Assembly: GCA_964639395.1 (NCBI GenBank)
Contig: CAZXCT010000039.1
Coordinates: 1 to 11,544, forward strand
Length of the DNA stretch: 11,544 bases
Source: ATZT02 sp964639395
GTDB taxonomy: Bacteria; Actinomycetota; Actinomycetes; S36-B12; UBA5976
Reading direction: 5' to 3'
Part shown: positions 1 to 6,770 of the stretch, piece after piece
How the letters are laid out: each line of letters starts with the position of its first letter
Position numbering within the stretch: position 1 is the stretch's first letter
Program-made: the position numbers and the translations under genes
Notes under the pieces: model-generated
Database searches by the model: none
Told to the model about the DNA's origin: nothing
What the model saw: the letters and a program-made list of their open reading frames with translations, nothing else

Positions 1-101
1 TGTTTACTAAACCGATTGTTACCATGTTTGGCCGATCTCGCTTAGCAAATCTGCCGGCAGGTGCGACTGGCTTGAAAAAACCAATAGAGGTGACAAATTG
101 A
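1..101 (+). CDS. secD: Protein translocase subunit SecD, C-terminal fragment
   Basis: Only the last 32 codons and the stop of this gene are in the window; it is cut by the left edge. Reading from base 3, the frame gives FTKPIVTMFGRSRLA, followed by a short hydrophilic tail ending in VTN and a TGA at 99-101. The end of the last SecD membrane helix, with an FT-P-V sequence followed by a basic turn, matches the usual SecD C-terminus. The gene directly downstream is secF, and in most bacteria the two form one translocase accessory complex that uses the proton gradient to help pull exported proteins through SecYEG. The secD stop and secF start share four bases (TTGA, 98-101), which points to translational coupling. 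The assignment rests on this short tail and the neighbour. Confidence 0.85.
   Translation, partial: FTKPIVTMFGRSRLANLPAGATGLKKPIEVTN
86..92 (+). promoter_or_regulatory. Ribosome binding site of secF, inside the secD 3' end
   Basis: AGAGGTG lies 5 nt before the TTG at 98. It is a good Shine-Dalgarno match and supports the rare TTG start that overlaps the secD stop codon. Confidence 0.7.
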
Positions 102-1186
102 GTAGATTCAGCAATCTTGGCGATCGGTTATATACCGGCGAAAAGTCATTTGATTTTGTAGGTAGGCGCAATCGTTGGTATGTGATTAGCGGGATCTTGC
201 TAGTCATCATGCTAGTGACACTAGTTTTTAGAGGTTTAAATCTCGGTATTGAATTTCAAGGTGGAGTGAAGTTTAATATTCCAACAGTTTCGACAAGCGT
301 TTCGCAAGCTAGAGAAATCTTCAGCGACTTAGGTTATTCCAATTCCATAGTTAAAGAAGTAGCCGGTGATCGCCTTGAGGTGCAAATCCCACCGCTAGAG
401 GTAGATGAGTCAGAGGCTTTAGCGCGAATAGTGGCTGAAGAATTTGAGGTACCAGCAGGTCAAATAACCGTGCAGAATGTGGGGCCTTCTTGGGGTGCAG
501 ATATCACTCGTACTTCGTTAATTGGCCTAGCGGTGTTTTTAGTATTAGTTTCTATATTTTTAGCAATTTATTTTGAAATTAGAATGGCTTACGCTGCGCT
601 GCTTGCGCTGGCTCACGATCTAGTTTTAACAATTGGGGTATATGCGTTAGGTGGTTTTGAGGTTACCCCCGCCACTGCGATTGGTGTTTTAACAATTATG
701 GGTTATTCGCTTTATGACACAGTTGTAATTTTTGACAAAGTAAAAGACAACAGCCGAGGAATCATGGCGCAGTCTAGATTTTCGTATGCGGAGATAGCAA
801 ATCTCTCACTAAACCAAACCTTGATCCGTTCATTTAATACCTCTTTGACGTCAGTGATTCCGACCGCTGCGATTTTGTTGGTAGGGGCGGGGATCCTGCG
901 GGCCGGTACTTTGGTTGATTTGGCTCTGGCATTGTTTGTGGGAATGATCGTTGGAACCTATTCTTCAATCTTTATCGCGGTTCCGGCTTTAGTTCATATG
1001 AAAGAAAAGCAGCCAGAAGTGCAATCATTAGCTAATCGAGTGCGTGCCCGCCGTAAAAATGCTGGAATCAACGTAGAAGAAGTAGATCTATTACAAACGC
1101 AAGCCGCCGCCACCACCACCACGATGGCCGCTGGGCCACGCACCCAACCTAAAAAAACGCCGCGCAGCAAGCGAAAGAGGATTTAG
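98..1186 (+). CDS. secF: Protein translocase subunit SecF
   Basis: SecF is an inner-membrane RND-type subunit that, with SecD, completes Sec-dependent export. The 362-residue protein has the expected plan: TM1 at about 28-46, the LGIEFQGG motif (49-56; usual family form GIDFxGG), a periplasmic domain (about 57-137), then five more helices (about 140-160, 163-184, 191-213, 251-268, 273-298). The signature GYSLYDTVVIFDKVKDN is at 202-218 and NQTLIRSFNTSLTSVIP at 239-255. The last 40 or so residues form a cytoplasmic tail, Ala/Thr-rich (334-345) and then strongly basic (350-362); such variable basic tails are common in actinobacterial SecF. The TTG start is chosen because it has a good ribosome binding site and a 4-nt overlap with secD, and because MSRFSNLGDRLYTGE is a typical N-terminus. 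relA follows after 50 nt. Confidence 0.96.
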   Translation: MSRFSNLGDRLYTGEKSFDFVGRRNRWYVISGILLVIMLVTLVFRGLNLGIEFQGGVKFNIPTVSTSVSQAREIFSDLGYSNSIVKEVAGDRLEVQIPPLEVDESEALARIVAEEFEVPAGQITVQNVGPSWGADITRTSLIGLAVFLVLVSIFLAIYFEIRMAYAALLALAHDLVLTIGVYALGGFEVTPATAIGVLTIMGYSLYDTVVIFDKVKDNSRGIMAQSRFSYAEIANLSLNQTLIRSFNTSLTSVIPTAAILLVGAGILRAGTLVDLALALFVGMIVGTYSSIFIAVPALVHMKEKQPEVQSLANRVRARRKNAGINVEEVDLLQTQAAATTTTMAAGPRTQPKKTPRSKRKRI

Positions 1187-1228
1187 CGCTTTTCACCCAC
1201 TTCGCTAAACTTAATTAATTAGCATTAC

Positions 1229-1236
1229 AAAGGGGG
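1229..1236 (+). promoter_or_regulatory. Ribosome binding site of relA deciding between two adjacent ATG codons
   Basis: AAAGGGGG directly abuts the first ATG (1237) and lies 3 nt before the second (1240). Counting from the AAAGG part (1229-1233), the distances are 3 and 6 nt. The second ATG is therefore better spaced; the protein differs by one methionine. Confidence 0.6.
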
Positions 1237-3468
1237 ATGATGACTGAAGCAACCCCGGCTGCTCGCAGCAGATTTTCCAGAATAACTGGATTGCGCTCCA
1301 CCCCTAGTGAACTAGATCAACTGTTTAAAACAGTACGTAAAGATTTTTCAAGAGAAGACTTAGATTTAGTAGCACGCGCCTATGAAAAAGCCAAACTACT
1401 TCACAGTGGGCAAAAAAGACGAAGTGGTGAAGACTACATAACACATCCATTAGCGGTTACGCAAATATTGGCTGATTTAGGAATGTCAAGTGAAACATTG
1501 GCAGCCGCGTTGCTACACGACACAGTAGAGGACACCGGCTACTCAATTACCCAGTTGCAACAAGATTTTGGCCCGCAAGTAGCACATTTAGTTGATGGCG
1601 TGACCAAATTAGATAATGTCAAATACGGTGAGGCTTCGGCAGCAGAGACCGTGCGCAAAATGGTTGTCGCCATGGCAAAAGACATCAGAGTTTTACTCAT
1701 AAAGTTAACTGATCGCTTGCACAATATGCAAACAATTAAGTTTATGCCAGAAGAGACTCAACTCAAAAAAGCTAAAGAAACTATTGAAATCTATGCACCA
1801 CTTGCCCATCGTTTAGGCATTAATGCCATTAAGTGGGAGTTAGAAGATTTAGCGTTTGAAACGCTTTACCCAAAGGTTTATGAAGAGATAGTTAATTTAG
1901 TTACCCAGCGCGCACCCGAGCGCGACGTGCAATTGGCAGCGGTAGTTGCAGATATAAATAAAGATTTAGCGCAGGTTAAATTAAAAGCTGAGGTGACCGG
2001 GCGGCCAAAGCATTACTATTCGATCTATCAAAAAATGATTTTGCGCGGTAGAGACTTTTCAGATATTTACGACCTAATTGGTGTGAGAATTTTGGTTGAC
2101 AACTTAAAAGATTGCTACACCGTGCTGGGCGCAATTCATGGCAGATGGAGTCCGATCCCAGGAAGATTTAAAGATTACATCGCGATGCCAAAATTTAATC
2201 TTTATCGCTCACTTCATACCACAGTTATTGGGCCGGGTGGTCGTCCAGTAGAAATGCAAATTCGTACCTTTGACATGCATAAAGAGGCAGAGTACGGCGT
2301 CGCCTCGCACTGGAAGTACAAGGCAAAACAGTCTGGTGAAAAGGCTAAGCCGGGTGAAGATATGACTTGGCTAAAACAATTAGTTGATTGGCAAAAAGAA
2401 ACTGAAGACCCAGATGAATTTTTAGAAAGTTTGCGTTATGACCTAGGTCAACAACAAGAGATTTTTGTATTTACCCCTAAGGGCGATGTGATGGCATTGC
2501 CGATAGACGCAACACCAGTTGATTTTGCCTATGCGGTTCATACCGAAATTGGACATCGCTGCATTGGTTCACGGGTAAATGGACGGTTAGTCCCATTGGA
2601 TTCAACTTTAGGTAATGGCGACAACATTGAAATCTTTACCTCTAAGGCTGAAAATGCTGGCCCCTCACAAGATTGGCTTAAGTTTGTAGTAACTACTCGG
2701 GCAAAAAATAAAATTAAAGCACGGTTTAGTAAAGAGCGCCGTGAAGAATATATTGAACAAGGCAGAGACGCAATTGCCAGATTACTTAGAAAGCAAAATT
2801 TGCCGCTACATAAATTGATGGCAAATCAAGCCTTAATGAATGTTGCCAAACAACTTAATTATGAAGATTTAGATGAGCTCTATAGCGCATGTGGTGAAGC
2901 AAAATTAAATCCGGCGGCGGTAATTGCCAAGTTAGTGCAATTGCATGAAGGGGAGCCAGCTCCGGGGATTTCGTCAGAGGCGCCTTTGTATTTGGGCCAA
3001 TCCGTCAAGCAAAAAAATGGGGCAAGCGATTCAGCAGTAATTGTTTCAGGGGTGGACGATGTTTATGTGCGGCTGGGCAGATGCTGTACACCAGTGCCAC
3101 CTGATGAAATTTTTGGTTACGTTACTCGCGGCGGTGGGGTGAGCGTGCATCGAAATGATTGCACTAACGCCGAAGATTTACTTTTTGAAAACGAGCGCAC
3201 GATAGCGGTCAAATGGAACACTGAGGTAAGTGGAATCTACCTAGTTAATATTCAAGTTGAAGCCTTAGATCGAAATGGCTTACTTTCTGACGTAACTCGG
3301 ACGCTTTCAGAGCATCATGTAAATATTTTGAACGCATCCGTAACTACAACGCGAGATCGTATTGCCATGAGCAGATTTTCATTTGAAATGGCAGATCCAA
3401 AACATCTCGGTACGGTATTAAAGGCAGTTAGAAATATTGAAGGCGTCTATGACGTCTATCGAACTTAA
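1237..3468 (+). CDS. relA: Bifunctional (p)ppGpp synthetase/hydrolase, long RSH (Rel) type
   Basis: This is the stringent-response enzyme: it makes (p)ppGpp from ATP and GDP/GTP when uncharged tRNA occupies the ribosome, and hydrolyses it otherwise. The 743-residue protein has the full long-RSH order. The HD hydrolase (about 45-200) shows H70, HDTVED (94-99) and LTDRLHNM (157-164), so hydrolase activity should be intact. The synthetase (about 250-365) shows GRPKHYYSIYQKM (255-267), DIYDLIGVRILV (276-287) and RFKD (310-313), the RxKD form of bifunctional enzymes rather than the ExDD of E. coli-type RelA. TGS lies at about 408-469, a CC-containing zinc-finger region (616-642) follows the helical part, and ACT is at about 663-743. 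One oddity is NLYRSLH at 321-327, where the common motif is YQSLH. It may be cotranscribed with secF, 50 nt upstream. The stop overlaps the convergent DUF349 gene. Confidence 0.97.
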   Translation: MMTEATPAARSRFSRITGLRSTPSELDQLFKTVRKDFSREDLDLVARAYEKAKLLHSGQKRRSGEDYITHPLAVTQILADLGMSSETLAAALLHDTVEDTGYSITQLQQDFGPQVAHLVDGVTKLDNVKYGEASAAETVRKMVVAMAKDIRVLLIKLTDRLHNMQTIKFMPEETQLKKAKETIEIYAPLAHRLGINAIKWELEDLAFETLYPKVYEEIVNLVTQRAPERDVQLAAVVADINKDLAQVKLKAEVTGRPKHYYSIYQKMILRGRDFSDIYDLIGVRILVDNLKDCYTVLGAIHGRWSPIPGRFKDYIAMPKFNLYRSLHTTVIGPGGRPVEMQIRTFDMHKEAEYGVASHWKYKAKQSGEKAKPGEDMTWLKQLVDWQKETEDPDEFLESLRYDLGQQQEIFVFTPKGDVMALPIDATPVDFAYAVHTEIGHRCIGSRVNGRLVPLDSTLGNGDNIEIFTSKAENAGPSQDWLKFVVTTRAKNKIKARFSKERREEYIEQGRDAIARLLRKQNLPLHKLMANQALMNVAKQLNYEDLDELYSACGEAKLNPAAVIAKLVQLHEGEPAPGISSEAPLYLGQSVKQKNGASDSAVIVSGVDDVYVRLGRCCTPVPPDEIFGYVTRGGGVSVHRNDCTNAEDLLFENERTIAVKWNTEVSGIYLVNIQVEALDRNGLLSDVTRTLSEHHVNILNASVTTTRDRIAMSRFSFEMADPKHLGTVLKAVRNIEGVYDVYRT

Positions 3469-4709
3469 GAAGAAAACTCCACTAGCGCTTTTTCAGCCGC
3501 CGCCAACAGCATTTCTTGCGTAGCAATGGTATTTGCCAATGCTTCTGATTTTTTCTGATCACCCTTAGCTAAGGCAGCTGCTTGTAGTAATTTGGTCTCT
3601 TCTAATTTGGCTCGTAATAAATCAGCCGTGGATTTTGCGCGAGCAGTATTTTCTGGATTCGAGTTTTTGCTTTCCCCGCGATCTAGATTACGGATGGCGT
3701 CCTCTACTGCCTTTAAGCGATTTTCAATTTGAGTTTTGTCTTTTCTAGGAACATGGCCCACCTCATCCCATTGATCTTGGATGGTTCGTAGTGCTTTTTT
3801 AGCAGAGGCGATATCAGTAACAGGCAAGAGCGCTTCGGCTTTGGTGGCTAAATCTTTTTTCTTGGCTAGATTTTCGTTTTCAACGGCAGACTTCTTTTGG
3901 TCTTCAACTTTTAAAGAAGCAAAAAAAGTGTCTTGATGGGTTTTAAACTCTTTCCACCAGAGGTTTTCTTGTTCTTTTGAGCCTCGTGGTGCTTGCTTCC
4001 ATTTGCTCATTAAATTCTTAAATTTATTACTTGTGGTCTGCCAATCGGTAGAAGCAGCTAATTTTTTTGCCTCTTTAATAAGTTCAACCTTGACGTTTTC
4101 TGCTTCGGCTTTTTCTGTTTGACGTTGGGCAAAAAATTGTCGCCGCGCTTTGTCAAAAGTTGATCTAGCTTTACTTAGTCGCTTCCATAACTCTTGCTCA
4201 GAAGATTTTGCACCGTGGGGGAGTTTTTTCCACTCGTCTACGATTTCTTTGAATCTATCGCCGCTCGCCTTCCATTTGGTGGACTGGGCAAGTTTCTCAG
4301 CCTCATCAACTAGTTCAGTGCGTTTAGCTAAGGCAAAAGCTTTTTGTTCGGCACGCTTTTTTACCAATTCTTCACTTCGTGCTTCAGTGGCAACACGAAG
4401 AATTTCTAAATTACTGTTAAGAGTAGCGACATCACCAATAAAACCTGGGTTTTGAATTTGTTCTTTAACTTTTTCGATTAATTTATTTGCTGCTTCTACT
4501 TGCGCCTTACCTTGCGCTAAGCGATTTGCCGCTAGTTGTACTTCAGATAAAAGATCCACATACTTTCTAGCAAAAAAATTGAGTCCTTCTGCGGGTTCAC
4601 CGGCAGCCCATTGGCCTACAGATTTAGTAGCACCATCTGGTAGTACGAGAAGCACGGTTCCATCTGCTTCTATCCGCCCAAAAGCTAGTGCGGTTTCGAG
4701 GTCAGTCAA
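3465..4709 (-). CDS. DUF349 domain-containing coiled-coil protein
   Basis: This is a cytosolic, Lys/Glu-rich helical protein of unknown molecular function. From TTG 4709 it has 414 residues. The first 45 carry the actinobacterial family opening FGRIEADGTV and GQWAAGEPAEGL. A long coiled coil follows, then three DUF349-like units at about residues 143-195, 217-265 and 294-342; repeated W-K or W-D-E elements (EWKKLPHGAK, KWKQAPRGSK, QWDEVGHVPR) mark them. A charged, partly disordered C-terminus ends in LVEFSS. I chose TTG 4709 because GGAGAG sits 9 nt upstream and the resulting MTDLETALAFGRI start fits the family. GTG 4796 would add 29 residues that do not look like the family and has no clear ribosome binding site. 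The gene is convergent with relA (4-nt overlap) and divergent from the MBL gene. No signal peptide or membrane segment is visible. Confidence 0.85.
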   Translation of the reverse strand: MTDLETALAFGRIEADGTVLLVLPDGATKSVGQWAAGEPAEGLNFFARKYVDLLSEVQLAANRLAQGKAQVEAANKLIEKVKEQIQNPGFIGDVATLNSNLEILRVATEARSEELVKKRAEQKAFALAKRTELVDEAEKLAQSTKWKASGDRFKEIVDEWKKLPHGAKSSEQELWKRLSKARSTFDKARRQFFAQRQTEKAEAENVKVELIKEAKKLAASTDWQTTSNKFKNLMSKWKQAPRGSKEQENLWWKEFKTHQDTFFASLKVEDQKKSAVENENLAKKKDLATKAEALLPVTDIASAKKALRTIQDQWDEVGHVPRKDKTQIENRLKAVEDAIRNLDRGESKNSNPENTARAKSTADLLRAKLEETKLLQAAALAKGDQKKSEALANTIATQEMLLAAAEKALVEFSS

Positions 4710-4718
4710 TTTAAATTT

Positions 4719-4724
4719 CTCTCC
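4719..4724 (-). promoter_or_regulatory. Ribosome binding site supporting TTG 4709 for the DUF349 gene
   Basis: On the minus strand GGAGAG is followed by 9 nt and then TTG (4709-4707). It is a far better site than GGCGAG, which directly abuts the upstream GTG at 4796, and it decides the start. Confidence 0.55.
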
Positions 4725-4742
4725 GATTTGCCAAAAGGTTTG

Positions 4743-4771
4743 TTGCTTAAGAATACGACTACCATTAAGTT
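4743..4771 (+). promoter_or_regulatory. Possible promoter of the MBL-hisS-aspS-rarA-alaS unit (weak)
   Basis: TTGCTT (4743-4748) and TAAGTT (4766-4771) are separated by 17 nt. The first resembles a -35 box; the second fits only the loose actinobacterial TANNNT form. Transcription would then start near 4778, at the left edge of the near-palindrome. The position is sensible but the match is poor, so this is only a candidate. Confidence 0.2.
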
Positions 4772-4776
4772 CACCT

Positions 4777-4800
4777 GCAAGTGGATTTAAACCCACTCGC
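4777..4800. promoter_or_regulatory. 24-bp near-palindrome, candidate operator
   Basis: The core GTGGATTTAAACCCAC (4781-4796) is centred on TTTAAA, and the flanking GCAA and TCGC extend the symmetry. Ten of twelve base pairs match; the exceptions are 4779/4798 and 4785/4792. In a minus-strand transcript both exceptions become G-U wobbles, but there is almost no loop, so a DNA-binding dimer site is more natural than a hairpin. It lies between divergent genes. No cognate regulator is in the window. Confidence 0.4.
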
Positions 4801-4815
4801 CGTCAAATCATGATT

Positions 4816-4821
4816 AAAGGA
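4816..4821 (+). promoter_or_regulatory. Ribosome binding site of the MBL-fold hydrolase gene
   Basis: AAAGGA ends 8 nt before the GTG at 4830 and supports that codon as the start of the MBL gene. Confidence 0.6.
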
Positions 4822-4829
4822 TTTATTCA

Positions 4830-5492
4830 GTGTTTATTGAAAAATTTGCCGCAGGGCCTTGGGCTACCAACTGTTATCTGGTCGCCCCGGCGGTGGCGAG
4901 CGAGGCCATCATCATTGATCCGGGTTACGAGTCGTTGGCAGAGATCGCGCAGTTAGTAGAAAAAAATCGACTTCATCCAGTGGCGGCACTATTAACTCAT
5001 GGACACATGGATCACGTTTGGTCAGTTGTTCCGCTTTGTAAGTCACATAATATTTCTGCATGGATTCACGAAAAAGATGAATGGATGATAAAAGAACCAG
5101 CAAAAGCATATTCAAATGAGGGTTGGCGAGAATTATTGCGACTAGCTGATAATCAAGTTGATTTTTATCCGAAAGATTTAAATTTAATTAAATCTAACCA
5201 ATCAATTGATTTAGCGGGGCTGAATTTAACGCCAATTCATTCACCTGGTCACACCATGGGATCTTTAATGTTTCAGATAGAACAAGTGCTGTTTTCGGGT
5301 GACACACTTTTTAATCGTGGGATTGGTCGAACCGACTTACCGGGCGGGGACGAGAGTTTGATGCGAAATACCTTGAAAAATGTTGTTTTACCAATGAATG
5401 ATCAAATTAAAGTTTATCCAGGACACGGCCCCCACACCACAATCGCAGATGAGCGCCAGAACAATATTTATTTGAGAGAATTAACCAAATGA
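4830..5492 (+). CDS. MBL-fold metallo-hydrolase, glyoxalase II-like (YcbL/GloB family)
   Basis: This is a 220-residue cytosolic hydrolase of the metallo-beta-lactamase fold, closest in style to small glyoxalase II-like proteins. Such enzymes cleave thioesters such as S-lactoylglutathione, but actinobacteria often lack glutathione, so the true substrate is uncertain. The metal site is complete: THGHMDH (H57, H59, D61, H62), H141 in SPGHTMGS, D158 in SGDTLF and H199 in YPGHGPHTT. GIGRTDLPGG (164-173) is also characteristic of this subfamily. The GTG start has a suitable ribosome binding site and gives MFIEKFAAGPWATNCY, a typical N-terminus for the actinobacterial protein next to hisS. The TGA stop overlaps the hisS ATG by 4 nt (ATGA, 5489-5492), so the two are likely cotranslated. 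It is probably the first gene of the transcript running to alaS. Confidence 0.92.
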   Translation: MFIEKFAAGPWATNCYLVAPAVASEAIIIDPGYESLAEIAQLVEKNRLHPVAALLTHGHMDHVWSVVPLCKSHNISAWIHEKDEWMIKEPAKAYSNEGWRELLRLADNQVDFYPKDLNLIKSNQSIDLAGLNLTPIHSPGHTMGSLMFQIEQVLFSGDTLFNRGIGRTDLPGGDESLMRNTLKNVVLPMNDQIKVYPGHGPHTTIADERQNNIYLRELTK

Positions 5493-6745
5493 GTAAATTG
5501 CAAGCCCCGAAGGGTGTTCCAGATTATTATCCACCCGACTCAGAAAACTTCTTATATATAAAAAATAAACTCTCGCAAGCAGCAATTTTGGCGGGTTATG
5601 GATATGTCGAATTACCAATTTTTGAAGATGTTCAATTATTTATTAGAGGTGTTGGCGAAAGTACAGATGTAGTTAGTAAAGAAATGTATACCTTCACTGA
5701 TCGTGGCGATAGAAATTTAGCTTTACGGCCCGAGGGCACGGCCGGGGTAATGCGGTTAATTGCTGAGCACTCATTAGATAAAGCAGCATTGCCGGTAAAG
5801 CTTTGTTATGCCGGGCCATTTTTTAGAGCCGAGCGCCCACATCACGGACGTTATCGTCAACTTCAGCAAGTTGGCATTGAAGCGGTTGGGGCAAAAGACC
5901 CGGCATTAGATGCCGAAGTAATTGCGGTAGCAGATCGCGCATTTAAATCTTTAGGGCTAAATAAATATCAATTATTTTTAAATAGCCTAGGTTGTGCCGA
6001 TTGTCGTTCGCAGTATCGCGAGGTATTAGTGAAATTTCTCAATAAATTAAGTTTAGATGAAGATACCCAATTACGCGTCAAGCAAAATCCGTTACGAGTT
6101 TTGGACGATAAAAGGCCAGAGGTAAAAGCGCAGTTAGTGGGCGCACCGGCAATCAGTGATCATTTGTGTGAGAGTTGTAAATCGTTTCATGCCGCCGTTG
6201 AAAATCAGCTGCGTGATTTAGATATTGCTTTTATTCCTAAACCAGATTTGGTGCGGGGGTTGGACTACTACACCGGAACCACTTTTGAATTTGACCATCC
6301 TTTATTAGGTGCCCAATCGGGGATTGGTGGCGGTGGACGTTACGACGGATTGATGAAGGCGATTGGTGGTGCTGATATTTCTGGTATTGGTTTTGGTATC
6401 GGGGTTGACCGCACTTTAATGGCCTGTCAGCAAGAAAAGATTGAATTACCAAATCCAAATCAAGTAAAGGTATTTGTGATTTGGCTGGGTGAATCTACTA
6501 AATCTTTTGCGGTAAATCTGGTCGATCGCTTGCGCCAAAACTCAATCATCACTGATATTAGTTATGAAGAGAAGTCACTGAAAGGCGCTTTAAAAGCAGC
6601 CGATCGTAGCGGGGCTAAGTACGCGGTATTGTTAGGCGAAGCTGAAATGGCTGCCGCCAGTGTGCAGGTAAAAGATTTAACAACTTCTACCCAACAGGAT
6701 GTGCCATTAGATCAGTTAGTTGAGTTTTTCTCTCAACGAATTTAA
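5489..6745 (+). CDS. hisS: Histidine--tRNA ligase (class II)
   Basis: HisRS charges tRNA-His with histidine in the cytosol using ATP. The 418-residue length is normal for a bacterial enzyme. Visible class II and HisRS marks are ELPIFEDVQLFIRGVG with the motif 1 region (41-56), LALRPEGTAGVMR (77-89), motif 2 around CYAGPFFRAERPHHGRYRQ (106-124), the HisA motif LVRGLDYYTGTTFEF (254-268), the glycine-rich SGIGGGGRYDGL (277-288) and motif 3 SGIGFGIGVDRTLMA (298-312). The C-terminal anticodon-binding domain covers about 324-418. A CxxC pair set (C169/C172 and C227/C230) sits in the insertion region, as in many bacterial HisRS. The ATG overlaps the MBL stop by 4 nt, and aspS starts 25 nt after the TAA. 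All key motifs are intact. Confidence 0.97.
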   Translation: MSKLQAPKGVPDYYPPDSENFLYIKNKLSQAAILAGYGYVELPIFEDVQLFIRGVGESTDVVSKEMYTFTDRGDRNLALRPEGTAGVMRLIAEHSLDKAALPVKLCYAGPFFRAERPHHGRYRQLQQVGIEAVGAKDPALDAEVIAVADRAFKSLGLNKYQLFLNSLGCADCRSQYREVLVKFLNKLSLDEDTQLRVKQNPLRVLDDKRPEVKAQLVGAPAISDHLCESCKSFHAAVENQLRDLDIAFIPKPDLVRGLDYYTGTTFEFDHPLLGAQSGIGGGGRYDGLMKAIGGADISGIGFGIGVDRTLMACQQEKIELPNPNQVKVFVIWLGESTKSFAVNLVDRLRQNSIITDISYEEKSLKGALKAADRSGAKYAVLLGEAEMAAASVQVKDLTTSTQQDVPLDQLVEFFSQRI

Positions 6746-6770
6746 TCTTTATTAGATAGGAACGTAAAAG

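Larger units (their letters stand above)
4710..4829. other. Divergent intergenic region between DUF349 and MBL-hisS genes
   Basis: This 120-base spacer should carry the start signals for both flanking units if the DUF349 gene begins at TTG 4709. It contains the DUF349 ribosome binding site, a near-palindrome at 4777-4800 and the MBL ribosome binding site. A weak minus-strand -10-like TATTCT (reverse of 4750-4755) is present, but its possible -35 (TTGCAG) is 19 nt away, so I do not call a promoter there. If the DUF349 gene started at GTG 4796, most of this region would be coding. Confidence 0.6.

Noticed and set aside
1185..1206. Short inverted repeat AGCG...CGCT after the secF stop, considered as a terminator
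   Set aside because: The stem is only 4 bp with a 14-nt loop and no following T-run, and relA probably shares the transcript.
4777..4800. The inverted repeat considered as an intrinsic terminator or tRNA fragment
   Set aside because: There is no usable loop or T-tract, and no tRNA arms can be drawn; an operator-like site is the better reading.
4579..4956. Open frame of 125 codons on the plus strand crossing the divergent spacer
   Set aside because: It is antisense to the DUF349 gene and out of frame with the MBL gene, has no recognisable domain, and its peptide is the composition expected from a shadow frame.
6000..6180. CxxC pairs in HisRS considered as an unusual metal-binding insertion
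   Set aside because: Similar cysteine pairs are common in the same region of bacterial HisRS, so this is not distinctive.
6746..6770. Leader between hisS and aspS examined for a T-box or attenuator
   Set aside because: Only 25 nt are available, holding a ribosome binding site; no structured leader fits.
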